NCBI GenBank assembly: GCA_024516155.1
Contig: JAJJXM010000043.1
Location: forward strand, 1 to 64,000
Reading direction: 5' to 3'
DNA: 64,000 nucleotides
Source of the DNA: Pyronema omphalodes
Lineage: Eukaryota > Ascomycota > Pezizomycetes > Pezizales > Pyronemataceae
The position numbers and the translations under genes are program-made. The notes beneath the pieces were generated by a model, which had not been told where the DNA came from, ran no database searches, and worked only from the letters and a program-made list of their open reading frames with translations. Numbering within the stretch: the first letter of the stretch is position 1; each line of letters begins with the position of its first letter. This document shows positions 10,084 through 21,553 of the stretch, piece by piece.

Positions 10084-12881
10084 GCTTCCAGAACACAAAC
10101 CATACGACCATGCTATTGACCTGAAAGAAGGAGAGACTCCTCCGTGGGGACCTGTCTACGCTCTAAACGAAGTTGAGCTTGAGACACTTAGAGAATGGTT
10201 GAAAGATATGCTGCGTACGGGAAAAATCCGACCCTCTAAGTCACCAGCAGCAGCTCCAATTCTCTTCGTCCCAAAGGCCTATGGCAGAGGTCTGAGGTTA
10301 TGTGTTGACTATCGGGGCATAAAGAAAATAACAATTGCCAACCGATACCCGCTCCCACTCATGTCAGAATTACAAGACAGAGTTAGAGGAGCTATAATAT
10401 TTATGAAGATGGATCTGAAGAATGGATACCATCTAATAAGAATAAAGGAAGGATATGAATGGAAAACGGTATTTAGGTGCCGACATGGGTTATATGAGTT
10501 TTAGGTTATGCCTTTTGGAATGAGCAATGCTCCGGCTACATTCCAAGATATGATGAATCATATCTTTAGGGATATGTTGGATCAAGGAGTTATTGCATAT
10601 ATTGATGATGTACTCATCTATGCGGAGACGAAAGAAAAGCATGATGAGTTGGTAAAGGAAGTATTAAAAAGGTTGGAAGAAAATGGGTTGGTTATATCAC
10701 CGGAAAAATGTGTCTGGGGAAAAAGGAAAGTGGAATTTCTGGGATATATTATAAGTGAAAGTGGGATTGAAATGGCTAAGGACAAGGTGGAAACAGTCCT
10801 TATATGGGAAGCGCCAAAGTCCTTGAAGGAAGTACAAGGCTTTCTTGGATTCACTAACTTTTATCGGAGATTCATTAAGGACTTCTCAAGAATATGTCGT
10901 CCTCTTACAGAATCTACGAAAAGCGATCCAAAGAAACGGGAATGGACTGTTGCTATGGAACTGGCATTTGACGAGCTAAAGAGACGATTCACTACAGCAC
11001 CAATCTTGCATCATTTTGATCCAAGAAAGGTCTGTATTGTTGAAACTGATGCTTCTGATTCTGCTCTAGGCGCAGTTCTATCCCAGAAAGGGGATGATGG
11101 AAAGTTGCATCCAATTGCTTTCCACTCAAGAAAATTCACTCCTGCTGAGGTCAACTATGAAATCCACAACAAGGAACTCTTAGCTATTGTTGACCCGTTC
11201 AAAGTATGGAGAAGATATCTCGAAGGAGCAATGTTTACTGTGGAAGTGTACAGCGACCACCAAATTCTGGAGTACTTCACAACAACAAAAGTGCTCAGTC
11301 GACGTCAAGCTAGATGGGTTCAAGAGCTTGCTGGTGTTGACTTCAAAATTTCTTACAGACCTGGGGAAAAGAATGGGAAACCAGATTCTCTATCTAGGCG
11401 TCCGGAGTTCCGCCCTGAAAAGGGGGGAGGTGATGATCAGCTGACCACGACGATCCTGCATCAAAGCTATTTTGCATCGATTTCGGCAATCAGCACTGCT
11501 GGAGAAGGAACATCTTCCATCATTTCTTCAGCACCTCTTTCCTCTATCCCCTTGGTTAAATGGTCAGCAGAATTTTTGAAGATAGTTAAGGAAGCTGGAA
11601 AACTGGATTAGATTTACGTGGAGGCAACAAAGAAAATAAAAGAACCATTGACGATAGATAATGGCATTCTCTATCGAAAGGAAAAACTATGGGTACCGAA
11701 GGATTTGGTAAAGACAGTTCTTGAATTCGAACATGACTCTAAAATTGCAGGTCACCCTGGACAAGACAAGAGTATTGAATTAATTCGAAGGAACTTCTGG
11801 TGGCCAAAGATGGAAGAAGGAATAATCAATTATGTTAAGAGTTGTATGGAATGTCAAAAGGACAAAAAAGCACGGCACCTGAAGTACGGATTACTTCAAC
11901 CTTTGGAATTACCCTATGCCCCATGGCAATCAATTGCCATGGACTTTATTACAGACCTACCGGAATCAAATGAATGTGATCAACTCTGAGGAGTAGTTCA
12001 TCAATTTTCAAAGATGGCCCACTTTATACCATTGCAAAAGGACGGCAAGACAACTGCAGACCTTGTCCGGATCTTTGCTAAAGAAATATGGAAGTTCCAT
12101 GGGCTCCCAACAGACATTATTTCGGATAGGGACTCCAGGTTCACAAGTACGACCTGGAAAGCATTTCTTGGGACACTAGCAATCAAGCCTAGAATGTCCA
12201 CAGCGTTCCACCCTCAAACTGACGGACAGACGGAACGAATTAACCAGACAATTGAAGCCTACCTCCGCTCTTTTGTCAATCATGAGATGGACGATTGGGT
12301 TGACTTGTTGCCAATGGCAGAGTTTGCCTATAACAACTCAGTAACCACCGCTACAGGACTCTCACCCTTTCATGCGAATTACGGTTACAATCCCATTGCC
12401 AGCAACCCAACTGCAACTGCTGTGTGAAATCCAGCCAGCAAAGCATACGCCTACTGTATGCATACTGTGCAGGAAGGAGCGAAGTTATCCGTACAGAAAG
12501 CACAAGAAAGAATGAAGAAGTATGCAGATCTACAACGAAAGGAGGCCCCTATTTACCGAGTTGGAGATCTGGTTATGCTCGATGGACGACACATAAAAAC
12601 CAGACGCCCATCACACAAATTGGATCACGAACTCCATGGTCCATACCAGGTTGATAACGTCATATCCCCAACAGCTTTACGTCTCACACTACCACGAAAA
12701 TGTAAGATTCATGATGTCTTTCAAGTTTCCCTACTCGAGCCTTTCCACACCGGTACAAGAGCTCTACCAGATCCAAATGAAATTCTTAGGGAAGCAGACA
12801 ATGTTGACGGAAGCGAGGAGTACCATATTGATGAAATCATGAGCAGTTATAACTCAGGGAACAGAGTACTTTACATAGTTA
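10029..12881 (+). pseudogene. gypsy-2 RT, RNase H, integrase, partial chromodomain
   Basis: A single frame carries the RT (LCVDYRGIKK, VMPFGMSNAP, catalytic YIDDVL near 10,600), RNase H (ETDASDSALG near 11,045), the integrase zinc finger (near 11,750-11,865), the DDE residues (AMDFITDLP near 11,938; ISDRDSRF near 12,118; TDGQTERIN near 12,220) and a chromodomain start (EEYHIDEI near 12,820). It is interrupted by in-frame stops at 10502 (TAG), 11609 (TAG), 11987 (TGA) and 12425 (TGA). By comparison with the conserved family residues, at least three fit C-to-T or G-to-A changes. The chromodomain finishes after LINE B, at 40,285-40,423. Confidence 0.85.
12868..12881 (+). repeat. Target-site duplication of LINE B, left
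   Basis: The sequence ACTTTACATAGTTA here matches ACTTTACATCGTTA at 40285-40298 with one mismatch. Joining the two sides restores an in-frame gypsy-2 chromodomain (YIVKW). Confidence 0.9.
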
Positions 12882-13049
12882 GTCTTCTTGCTGCCCCTCC
12901 AAAAACACCACACAGCAACCGCTGACCCCCCCCTGCATTTGCGACAACAACCTCAAATTTCCCGGCTCTGCCGACGGAAATCGCCTTATCGCATTCAGTT
13001 TACCCCGAATCCCGATTTCCAGGCCCGAATTCCCGTTTACCATTGAGTT

Positions 13050-13063
13050 TCAGCGGAAAAACG
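13050..13063 (+). repeat. Target-site duplication of outer LINE A, left
   Basis: TCAGCGGAAAAACG occurs here and, without mismatch, at 27119-27132 directly after the LINE A tail. Confidence 0.95.
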
Positions 13064-13356
13064 AACAGCGTCCCAGCAGAGAGCGGCCCCCCTGCCTTTA
13101 CAACAACCACGCCGAAATCGCAAGATTTTATCGCGGATTATTGTTCGGCAGCCCCGAATTACCTATTTGCAGCCTTTCCAGATCAGGCTCGCTCTTTTTC
13201 GTTGAGTCTTCATCGAAAAATAGTTTTCGGGCCCCTGAGAAGAGCCCCGCAAACCGGTTCCATCGACACCGCCCCCCACCCCCCCACATCAAAAACCATC
13301 ATTTTGATCGCGGATTCCTTGTCGATACCGCAAAAACAACATATTCCGAGCTTCCG

Positions 13357-15298
13357 ATGCCTACCCGATCCTCCGCTGTTGAGAAACAACCCCTCCCCCC
13401 TGACAAAGCACCCCCTCAAGCGCGCGCGAAAGAAAAACGCGCTAACGCAGAGCCGCAAGGGTCCAACGCGTCTGACACGGAAATGCACATAGACACGTTC
13501 TCTGGCGTCAGCGACGACTCTAGCGACGAAGACGCGTCTTCCCGCGAGAGCTCCCCCACCCCCGTCGCGCGCAACACCAGCAACGCTCCCCCCAAGACCC
13601 CCCACAATAAGAAAACCCTCGCTGATAACAACGAAACCCCCGACGTATTGACCAACCCCAACCCCAAGTGCACCGTTCAACGCAACACCGAGAAATTGAA
13701 AAAACGCCCCGCTGCCTCCACCGCCCACGCTATCACCCACATCGCCGCCGACTCCACCCCAGTCCCCGCTGGAGTCCAACGCCTCTGCCGTAACACCGAC
13801 AACCCCCTATCTACCGCCCTCACCACCGACAGTCTCGCGACATCCATCGATCAACTTAACGACAACCTCAACACCGTCACAGATATGTTCTGACACGCAG
13901 ACAGAGCCACAAACGACAGAGTCTCTCAGGCGTTCCGATCTATCCACAAATACCAGTCCACAATGCGTGCCGTTCACGATCTTCTGTCCCGCATTGCCCC
14001 CGTCATACTCCCCAACGAGGACATCTCAGCCCTCCTTTCCCCCGTCAAGCCTCCACCCCCGAGAACTCAACTATCCCCGCTCCACCCCCCCCCCCCCGAA
14101 TCCAACGACCTCCCCTCTATTCACGCACCCTCCCCCGCTGCCCCCTCCCCCAAGGAACTTGCCTACCGGAAAAAACGCTGTCTCGAAGCCGAAAACGAGC
14201 TCAAGACACACAAGATCCCCCTCCCCGTCCATGCCCCCCCGCCCCGATCCAAACCCCTCCACCCCATGGCAAGAAGAAGGACCCGTAACGAAAAGGTTAT
14301 TCCCCGCCGCTGCCCCTACGCCTCCTAAACAGACCCCTAAGCCTGCCAAAGCACTAAAGAAAGAATCCCCCCCCCCCCCCCCAACGACATTATTATCCCA
14401 TGCCCAGACCCCCGTTCCTTCCCAGAGAGCTCCAAAATAGCAATTGGAGTCGCCGTCAATAACGCCTTCCGCAAAGCAAATGCTCCTGAGAGCGTTTCTA
14501 TCTCAATGGTGAAGGAGAACGTGAAAGGAAATCTTGTTCTGATCCCCCCCCCCCCCCAGACTACACCCGCTGATATCACCCCCCATCTGCCCCTCATACT
14601 CGAAGCCGCCCGCAAAGTGCACCCTGCGTTGCTGCCCCCCCCCCCCCCCCCCCCCCCGCATAAATGAGAAATGGTACAAACTGGCAGTCCACGGAGTACC
14701 AACTGATTACTACCCAGACTGCGAGGAAGGCATGCAAAGCCTGCAAGCCGAAATCGAACGTAACCACTCCGTCCGATTAACCCAACCACAGCGATACATA
14801 TCTCACCCCGACAAACGGGCCGGTAAGTCGGCGTCGAGCGTCATGATCGCCCTCAGCTCCATCAACGACTACAACACATTGAAGCGCACGAAAGTCGTCG
14901 TCCTTTTCGAACCAAGGAAGGCCACCGAGTTCTTCTCCGCCAGGCCCATCAACCAGTGCCGTAGGTGCCAGAAGTTTGGCCACCACCACGCAACGTGCGC
15001 GGCCGACAACGGCCCTACCTGCGCTATATGCGCCGCCGTACACCCAACGGAATACCACTTCTGTGGAGAATGCCCCAAACAGAAGGGCAGGAAGTGCATC
15101 CACACCGTTTACAGATGCTCGAACTGCGTAGCCGCAGGACATGCTGACACCCAACACGCCGCGTACAGCACGAAATGCCCAGTAAAAGTAGGAATAGTGA
15201 GAGAGGCATGGCAGAGGACCCGCCCAGACACCACCTATGACAACATTCCCGCCGAAACCAACCCCATCGCTGATACCACCATGACCGCCGATGAATAG
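13357..15298 (+). pseudogene. Outer LINE A ORF1 (broken)
   Basis: This is the nucleic-acid-binding ORF1 protein of LINE A. The ATG at 13357 starts MPTRSSAVEKQ, identical to the start of the intact inner ORF1. A TGA at 13891 replaces an Arg codon (MF-stop-HAD against MFRHAD), and several long C runs (14089, 14369, 14547, 14637) cause frame changes through the proline-rich middle. The C-terminal part is open (14,732-15,298) and shows CCHC knuckles (CRRCQKFGHHHATC near 14,957, CAICAAVHPTEYHFC near 15,021). The end overlaps the ORF2 start by 8 bases. Confidence 0.88.
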
Positions 15299-16764
15299 AC
15301 AACATTCATCAGCGGCGACCCTCCGCATCGTGTCCCACAACACGAATCGCAGCACCACCGCCCTCACGACGCTGCTGAACACAGCAAGCGCTTCCACCGA
15401 CATCATTCTTGTCCAAGAGGTAAACGTCAAGGACCCCAAATTTGCTATAACCCACCCCAACTTCATTCTTTTGCTCCCCCCCCGCGGCTACCACAAAGTC
15501 AACCGGACCGCCGCCTACGTCTCTCGTTTGAACCCCCACATCAGTGTCACCCCTCGACCAGATGTCACCGAAGACCCGGACCTACAAGTCCTCGAGGTCC
15601 GCACACCCCTAATACCCCCCTTCTATTTACTTAACATAAACAACGAACATGACCCGATCTCCAAACTATACACCCTGCCCCGAGCCCTCACCCCCCTCGT
15701 CCTCCCTCGCCGATGGGTAATCACGGGTGACCTCAACGCGCACCATCCGTTGTGGGATTCCAACACTCGCAGGAGACCCCGAGCAGACGAGCTCGTGGAA
15801 CTAATCGAAACCCACCACTGGAGTCTGGCGAACGTCCCCGACGTCCCGACCCACCAGTACAAGGACGGCTCTGGCTTGTCCGTTCTGGACCTAACCCTGA
15901 CATCCCCCGCGATGACAAGGGAACTCACAAACTGGGCAGTCGATGACGACCTGGCTACGGGTTCAGGCCACAAGGTCATCCGCTTTCAACTGACATCCCT
16001 GCACCCAGACCATACCACCGCTACCCCCACCACCCAGCGACTCAACTGGCAAAAAACGGACCGGGACACCTTTTGCAGGGAGCTACAGACCCTCGCCGAG
16101 GCCAGTCACCCATACTGGACATACCTCCGCACAAACCCTTCCGCGAGTAACCTGGACGAATGGGCCGCCCTCCTTCGGGACTCCATTCAAACGGCTGCCC
16201 AAAAGGCGACAGCCACCGTCACACCAACTCCTCGCTCGAAGAGGTGGTGGACGGAGGAACTACGCACGACACGCCGGAACATGCAGAGCGCAAGAAAGAG
16301 GTGGAAATCAACTCGCCTGCCGGTCCATCATACAGAGTACAAACGCCTCCGAAACACCCATTACCGCAGAGTACGACATGCAAAGGACTCATCATGGAAA
16401 GAATACTTGGCCGCCGCAGAAGGCCCTAATGTCTGGGCTGCGCTCAGATACACAAACCCCCGACGCGCCCAACTGACCCCCCCAATAAAAACCCAGGTAG
16501 GTGGGGTAGACAAGGTACACGTTGATTTCGAAGGCAAAGTAAACGCCTTTCAGGCGCTTTTCCCACCCCCCCCCCCGCTTCCCCTCTGACTCGAATCCCC
16601 CCCACACACCCCATTATCCCCTGGCACACATTCACCGCTGAAGAAATACGCCACGCTATTTACTCCTCCTCCCCCAAGAAAGCCCCCGGTCCTGACATGA
16701 TAACGTTTGCATGCCTAAGGAGAGCCTACGATGCAATCCCCAAGGTGTTCGACGCGCTGTATGC
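15291..16764 (+). pseudogene. Outer LINE A ORF2, 5' part (endonuclease)
   Basis: This has the APE-type endonuclease (VQEVNVKDP, ITGDLNAHHPLW near 15,720, SVLDLTLTS) and the linker toward the RT. The start ATG at 15291 overlaps the ORF1 stop. The catalytic region reads GSGHKV where other copies have GSDHEV, so a conserved Asp is lost. The frame breaks at the C run 16565-16577. At 16,764 the inner LINE A is inserted, and ORF2 resumes at 23,771. Confidence 0.9.
16750..16764 (+). repeat. Target-site duplication of inner LINE A, left
   Basis: CGACGCGCTGTATGC occurs here and at 23756-23770, a perfect 15-bp match. It bounds the inner element at single-base resolution on both sides. Confidence 0.97.
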
Positions 16765-17551
16765 TTATTTATTTATTTATTTATTAACTCATACACGCAT
16801 CCAACCGTAAGGTTATGGCGGAATCTACAGTAAATACAAAATTAAGAAACCCGGGTGTTAGGCCAGGCTCTCACTGGGTATGCCCCAGAGCTTGTCGTTA
16901 GGGTGTGGGGTTGTAGACCCCCAAGTCTCGTTGTGCTTTTGTTCGTCAAGCGTCGTCTGTTCCAGGAGCCCTGTACGCTCGGAGGCCACCTCGCCGGGTC
17001 GTTCCCCCATTTCCTCCACCCTTCCCCTCCCATTTTTAACCATTTTTCCGCCTTTATTTCCTCCACAAAGCAAAAACAAACAAGCAAAAGAAAAGAAAAG
17101 AAGATATAACTCCCCCGGGTCAACGCCCCCCCGTCGCACCTCTCTCCCCTGTGCCACTACCCTACTCTACGTCCCTCCCCTCGCCCTTCACCACGCTCCT
17201 CCCTCTCGGCTCGCCAGCCGTCCATCGTCCCGCTCCGTCCACTTCTCTCCGCGTCACCATCTCGCACTCGCCTCATTCGTGCTCCTCCCGTCCGGCTCCA
17301 CCGCGTCTCTCCTCTCCCTCGACTCCTCGCCTCACTTTCATTCCCGTTTCAAAAAGAAAAAACACAATACTCCATTCTCCACAACAACCACGCTTCCGCT
17401 CTCCCAGTCTCCCGTCTCCACTCTCTCCTCGTCATCGTCCGCTTCCTCCATCTCCCCTCTCCCTCGCCTCTCTCTCCGCTCTCGCCTCCCGCTTCTCCCT
17501 CCCTCCGTCCTCCTCCTACTTCTTTTTATTATTATTATTTTTTTTTTTCTT

Positions 17552-20500
17552 TTAATTATTAGAGGTAACCGCGTGCTCGTCCGTCAGGTCCAGCAGCGTC
17601 CCCCAGTGTGTTGTCAGCGTAGCAGATGTGTTCTCCTCAGCGGGGAGTTTACTTAACCTTGCGTGAGCCCACTCCGCAGTCGCTATCTTGGTCTCTGAGA
17701 TCATAGCGGACAGTGCTTTGGTTCCGGCGGTGGTGTGTAAGATTGTCGGTAGTGTGAGGTGTCGTCGTCGTGGGATTTTCAGTGTACGTCGCAGTTCGGT
17801 CCGTTGGGAAGTGAAGTGGGGGCACGAGAGAATGAGATGTTTGGGGGATTGCGGGGGGTGAAGGGGGCATGAGCACGAGCGGGAGGGGTATTGGGCGGTG
17901 GGGGGATGAGCAAGGCAGTACAAAAAATAACCGTGTCCGGTTCGCAATCCCAAGATTGCGGTTGATAGTTTGCGTGGTAGGGCCGTGTAGGCATGGTCGA
18001 GGCGTCGACGGTGTGGGGCGTCGTATGTTTTAAGTTTCGGCGCGGAGGAGTACCAGGTCGTCCAGTCTTGGATGTACTGATCGTGAATCTGTCGGCGTAT
18101 CCAGCACAGGGAGACCGGTAGCGAAGAGGGGGGAGTTAGGGTGGTTGCAGTTTTGGCGAGGAGGTCGGCTTGGTCATTCCCGGGTATATCGGCATGTCCT
18201 GGGACCCAATGTAAGGTGACGGATGTGTCTTTGGAACGGAGGGAGGAGGCGATGTCGTGTATAGCGCGGGCGAGCTCTTGGCCCGGACCATATGTTGTGC
18301 GGGAGGCGCGGAGGATGGCCGCCTGGTTGTCTGTAAAGACGTGTATCCGGCGGCGTCGGAGGTGGTTGTGGGAGATGATTTTGTAGCACATCTCGAGGCA
18401 GTCGTGAATTGCTCGTAGTTCGGCGTCGAACACTTCCGTGGTCGTGCCCATGGGGATGGATTCGTTGACTTGACGGGGGAAACCTGAGGTGATACAGTAT
18501 CCGGCGCCTGTTTTTCCTTCGAGTTGGGAACCGTCTGTGTAGGCGATAATGTTGGTTTTGTCGTCACTCAGGTCGCGGATCAGCGAGAGGTGTTCGACGG
18601 CGGCTTCGGGTTTGGGGAGGGAGGATATCTTTATTCGTAGGGGTGAGCTTATCCACGGGGTGGGATTTGGGTGTGCCGTGTCCTCGATTACGTCGTCTGG
18701 TAATATCCACTGACCGACGGAGCGGAGCATGCGAACGAGGCGCGAGGGGGCTTTCTGGGTGGTGTTCCAGGGGTAGTCATATTCGGACGGGTCACATATG
18801 GAGGTGGGGAAGTGGTTGGGCACGGGGAAGGAGGAAGGGCAGCGTCTAACTACGGGGTGGGAAGGGGGGAGGGAGAGGAGGCGGAGCACGTATTTGCGGC
18901 TGCGGCGTTGAAGGCGAACTGCGACGGGGGGTATGGCGGCTTCGTTGTGTAGGGCCACTATGGGGGTCGATGTGAATGCGTTCAGTATGCGGCGTAGGGC
19001 GGAGTTTTGTTGCGTTTGTAGTTTGCTGGCCAGTCCTTTTTGTCCATTCCACCAGATCTCAGAGCCAAAATCCGACCTAGAGGTTACACACGCTTGATAA
19101 AGTGTACGGGTCGCTGAGGGGGACAGACCTGTTTCGTGACGTACCAAACTTCGGAGGGCGTTGAGGGACCTAGCGGCGGCCGTCAGTCCCATTTGTACAT
19201 GTTGGGAGAAGGAAAGTTTGCGATCAAAATGTATGCCAATCCACCGGACCACGTCCTTGCTGCCTCCTTGAGTCCCAGGGGTGACTATGGTGCCGTTAGG
19301 TAGGCGCACGTTTGTTGCCTCGCTGTGTTCATCGATTCGCGACTTATGGAAGTGCAGCATCTCCGATTTGGAATCGTCGAATGCTACCGCGTTTGTCTGC
19401 GCCCAGTTGAATGCGGTCCGAGCGGCTGCTTCCAGGGCGCGCGCATTTTGTTCTCTCGTTCGTCCATGGGCCACCAAGGCAACGTCGTCTATATAGCTAG
19501 GGGTCCACAGGGTCGGGTGTTCGGATTGTAAGGCGTCAAAGAGGGGGCGAAGGTATATGAGGAAGAGTATTGGCGACGCGGGGGATCCCTGGGGAATGCC
19601 GGTTTGAATTGGTCGCTGTGAATCTGTTCTGCCGTCAAAGGATAGGGCGGTTGTGCGGTCACTTAAGAATGAGGAACACCACGATATTACCGCCTGTGGG
19701 CAGCCGAGTGAGTGCATAGTTGCCAGTAATCTTGCGGAGGAGACGTTATCGAAAGCTCCTCGTACATCTAAAAATAGGGCAGACGTCACGAAGCGATTTC
19801 CCGCGTTAACTTCTACCTCATGCGTCAGTGCCATCGCGGCGTCAATTGCCGAGCGTTTTGGGCGCCCGCCAATCTGGTCCTTATGCAGGATGTCGTGCGA
19901 CTCCGCCATAAGGCTGAGCCGGGTCGCCATGAGTTTTTCTAACACCTTGCCCAAGCAGTTGAGTAAGGCGATCGGGCGGTATGCCTTTATGGCGCTATAG
20001 TCCGGTTTGTTTGGTTTAGGTATCACCACCGTCGTGGCCTCTCGCCAGCTCCGCGGATGATATCCTTTCGTTCCTAAGGTTGAGTACAGGGCGTTGAAAA
20101 CTTTGGGGACTGCATCGTACGCCTTCCTAAGGCACGCGAACGTGATGGAGTCCGGGCCGGGGGCTTTCTTGGGGGAGGATGTTGTGATAGCGGTGCGAAT
20201 TTCTTCGGGGGTGAATGTTTTCCAGGGGAGTTGGGGGTTGGGTCGTGAGGTGCGTGTGGGGGGGGCAGCTGGGGGGGGAGGGAATAACGCTTGAAAGGCC
20301 TCTACCTTGCTGTCGAAGTCGACGCATACCTTCTCCATTCCTCCTACCTGTGTCTTGATCGGTGGTGTCAATTGAGCGCGGCGCGGGTTTGTATATCGGA
20401 AGGCCGCCCATATGTCTGGTCCTTCCACCGCGGCTAAGTATTCCTTCCACATGGAGTCCTTTGCATGTCGGACTTTCCTGTAGTGGGCGTTTCGAGACTG

Positions 20501-21553
20501 TTTGTATTCGGCGAGGTGTTGGGGAAGGCGGGTCTGTTTCCATCTCCTCCTGGCCCGGGTCATGTCTTTACGTGTCAGGCGTACCTCCTGCATCCACCAT
20601 CTCTTCGACCGCGGGGTTGGGGTGAGGGTAGGTGTTGATATCGCGGCGGCGGTTTGGATAGAGTCGCGAAGGAGGGCAGCCCATTCGTCGAGGTTCTCGG
20701 CGGAGGGGTTCGCTCGGAGGTGGGACCACCGGGGGTAGGAAGCTTCGGTGAGACGTTGCAATTCTTCGGTGAAGGTCTCCCAGTCCGTCTTGCGCCAGTT
20801 TAGTCGCGTAGCGTCGCCGGCGGTGTTGTGGTGGTCTGGGTGTAAGGAGTTGATTTGGAAACGGATCACCTCGTGGTCCGATCCCGTGGCAATGCCGTCG
20901 TCAATAGCCCAAGAAGAAATTTCCCTTGCCATCGCCGGGGCTGCCAGAGTCAGGTCGAGGACCGAAGAGCCCGATCCGTCTCTATAGTGGTAAGTAGGAA
21001 CGTCCGGGACGTTTACCAGTTGCCAGTGATGGTCTTCCATCAGTTCCACCAGCACGTCTGCTCTCGCTTGTCTGCGTGCGTGGGAGTTCCACAGAGGGTG
21101 ATGGGCATTGAGGTCCCCGGTGATCACGCAACGGTGGGGGAGAGTGAGGGGGGTAAGGGAGCGGGGGACGGTATATACTTTTGTTTGGGGGTCTTTTTCA
21201 TTATAGATATTTAAGAGGTAAAAGGAGGGAATGAGTGTGGTGCTGACCTCAAGTACCTGGAGGTCAGGATCTCCGCTGACGTCCGGTCTTGGTGTGACTC
21301 GAACATGTGGGTTGAGGCGGGAGATATATGCAGCAGTGCGATTGACTTTGTGGTGGCTGCGGGGGGGAAGTAACAAAAGGAAATTTGGATGTGTGATTGC
21401 GTACCGGGGATCTTTAACGTTAATCTCTTGTACCAGCAATATGTCTATTTTGGATCCTGCTGAGTTCAGCAGTGTTGTTAGTGCGGTGGCGCTGCGATTC
21501 GTGTTATGTGACACGATGCGGAGGGTCGCCGCTGATGAGTCGTATCTATTCAT
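17552..21553 (-). CDS. LINE A ORF2: endonuclease, reverse transcriptase, RNase H (intact)
   Basis: This 1,333-residue enzyme nicks nuclear DNA and reverse transcribes the element RNA at the nick. It has an APE endonuclease in residues about 1-235 (VQEINV, GDLNAH near 146, GSDHEV near 225). The reverse transcriptase follows (LDVRGAFDNV near 596, GIPQGSPASP near 655, catalytic YIDDVAL near 690), then RNase H (AYTDGSQ near 1,004, FTDNQAAI, HWVPGHADIPGNDQADLL near 1,116). The C terminus has a Cys/His cluster near 1,235-1,250 (CSCPLHPP...HLILSC). The ATG at 21,553 overlaps the ORF1 stop by 8 bases, suggesting translation by termination-reinitiation. RNase H puts it in the I/Tad1 group. No stop or frameshift is visible, and the proline linker that is broken in other copies is intact here. 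Confidence 0.95.
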   Translation of the reverse strand: MNRYDSSAATLRIVSHNTNRSATALTTLLNSAGSKIDILLVQEINVKDPRYAITHPNFLLLLPPRSHHKVNRTAAYISRLNPHVRVTPRPDVSGDPDLQVLEVSTTLIPSFYLLNIYNEKDPQTKVYTVPRSLTPLTLPHRCVITGDLNAHHPLWNSHARRQARADVLVELMEDHHWQLVNVPDVPTYHYRDGSGSSVLDLTLAAPAMAREISSWAIDDGIATGSDHEVIRFQINSLHPDHHNTAGDATRLNWRKTDWETFTEELQRLTEASYPRWSHLRANPSAENLDEWAALLRDSIQTAAAISTPTLTPTPRSKRWWMQEVRLTRKDMTRARRRWKQTRLPQHLAEYKQSRNAHYRKVRHAKDSMWKEYLAAVEGPDIWAAFRYTNPRRAQLTPPIKTQVGGMEKVCVDFDSKVEAFQALFPPPPAAPPTRTSRPNPQLPWKTFTPEEIRTAITTSSPKKAPGPDSITFACLRKAYDAVPKVFNALYSTLGTKGYHPRSWREATTVVIPKPNKPDYSAIKAYRPIALLNCLGKVLEKLMATRLSLMAESHDILHKDQIGGRPKRSAIDAAMALTHEVEVNAGNRFVTSALFLDVRGAFDNVSSARLLATMHSLGCPQAVISWCSSFLSDRTTALSFDGRTDSQRPIQTGIPQGSPASPILFLIYLRPLFDALQSEHPTLWTPSYIDDVALVAHGRTREQNARALEAAARTAFNWAQTNAVAFDDSKSEMLHFHKSRIDEHSEATNVRLPNGTIVTPGTQGGSKDVVRWIGIHFDRKLSFSQHVQMGLTAAARSLNALRSLVRHETGLSPSATRTLYQACVTSRSDFGSEIWWNGQKGLASKLQTQQNSALRRILNAFTSTPIVALHNEAAIPPVAVRLQRRSRKYVLRLLSLPPSHPVVRRCPSSFPVPNHFPTSICDPSEYDYPWNTTQKAPSRLVRMLRSVGQWILPDDVIEDTAHPNPTPWISSPLRIKISSLPKPEAAVEHLSLIRDLSDDKTNIIAYTDGSQLEGKTGAGYCITSGFPRQVNESIPMGTTTEVFDAELRAIHDCLEMCYKIISHNHLRRRRIHVFTDNQAAILRASRTTYGPGQELARAIHDIASSLRSKDTSVTLHWVPGHADIPGNDQADLLAKTATTLTPPSSLPVSLCWIRRQIHDQYIQDWTTWYSSAPKLKTYDAPHRRRLDHAYTALPRKLSTAILGLRTGHGYFLYCLAHPPTAQYPSRSCSCPLHPPQSPKHLILSCPHFTSQRTELRRTLKIPRRRHLTLPTILHTTAGTKALSAMISETKIATAEWAHARLSKLPAEENTSATLTTHWGTLLDLTDEHAVTSNN

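Larger units (their letters stand above)
9057..12881 (+). mobile_element. Ty3/gypsy element gypsy-2, left part (degenerate)
   Basis: This is an old chromodomain-bearing gypsy element. Visible in order are a charged gag end, aspartic protease, reverse transcriptase, RNase H, integrase and the first half of a chromodomain, cut at 12,881 by LINE B. The element resumes at 40,285. It is more AT-rich than the surrounding LINEs and carries several stops. No 5' LTR is in the window; left of it is the element C array, so the 5' LTR and most of gag should lie upstream of position 1 or be lost. Confidence 0.88.
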
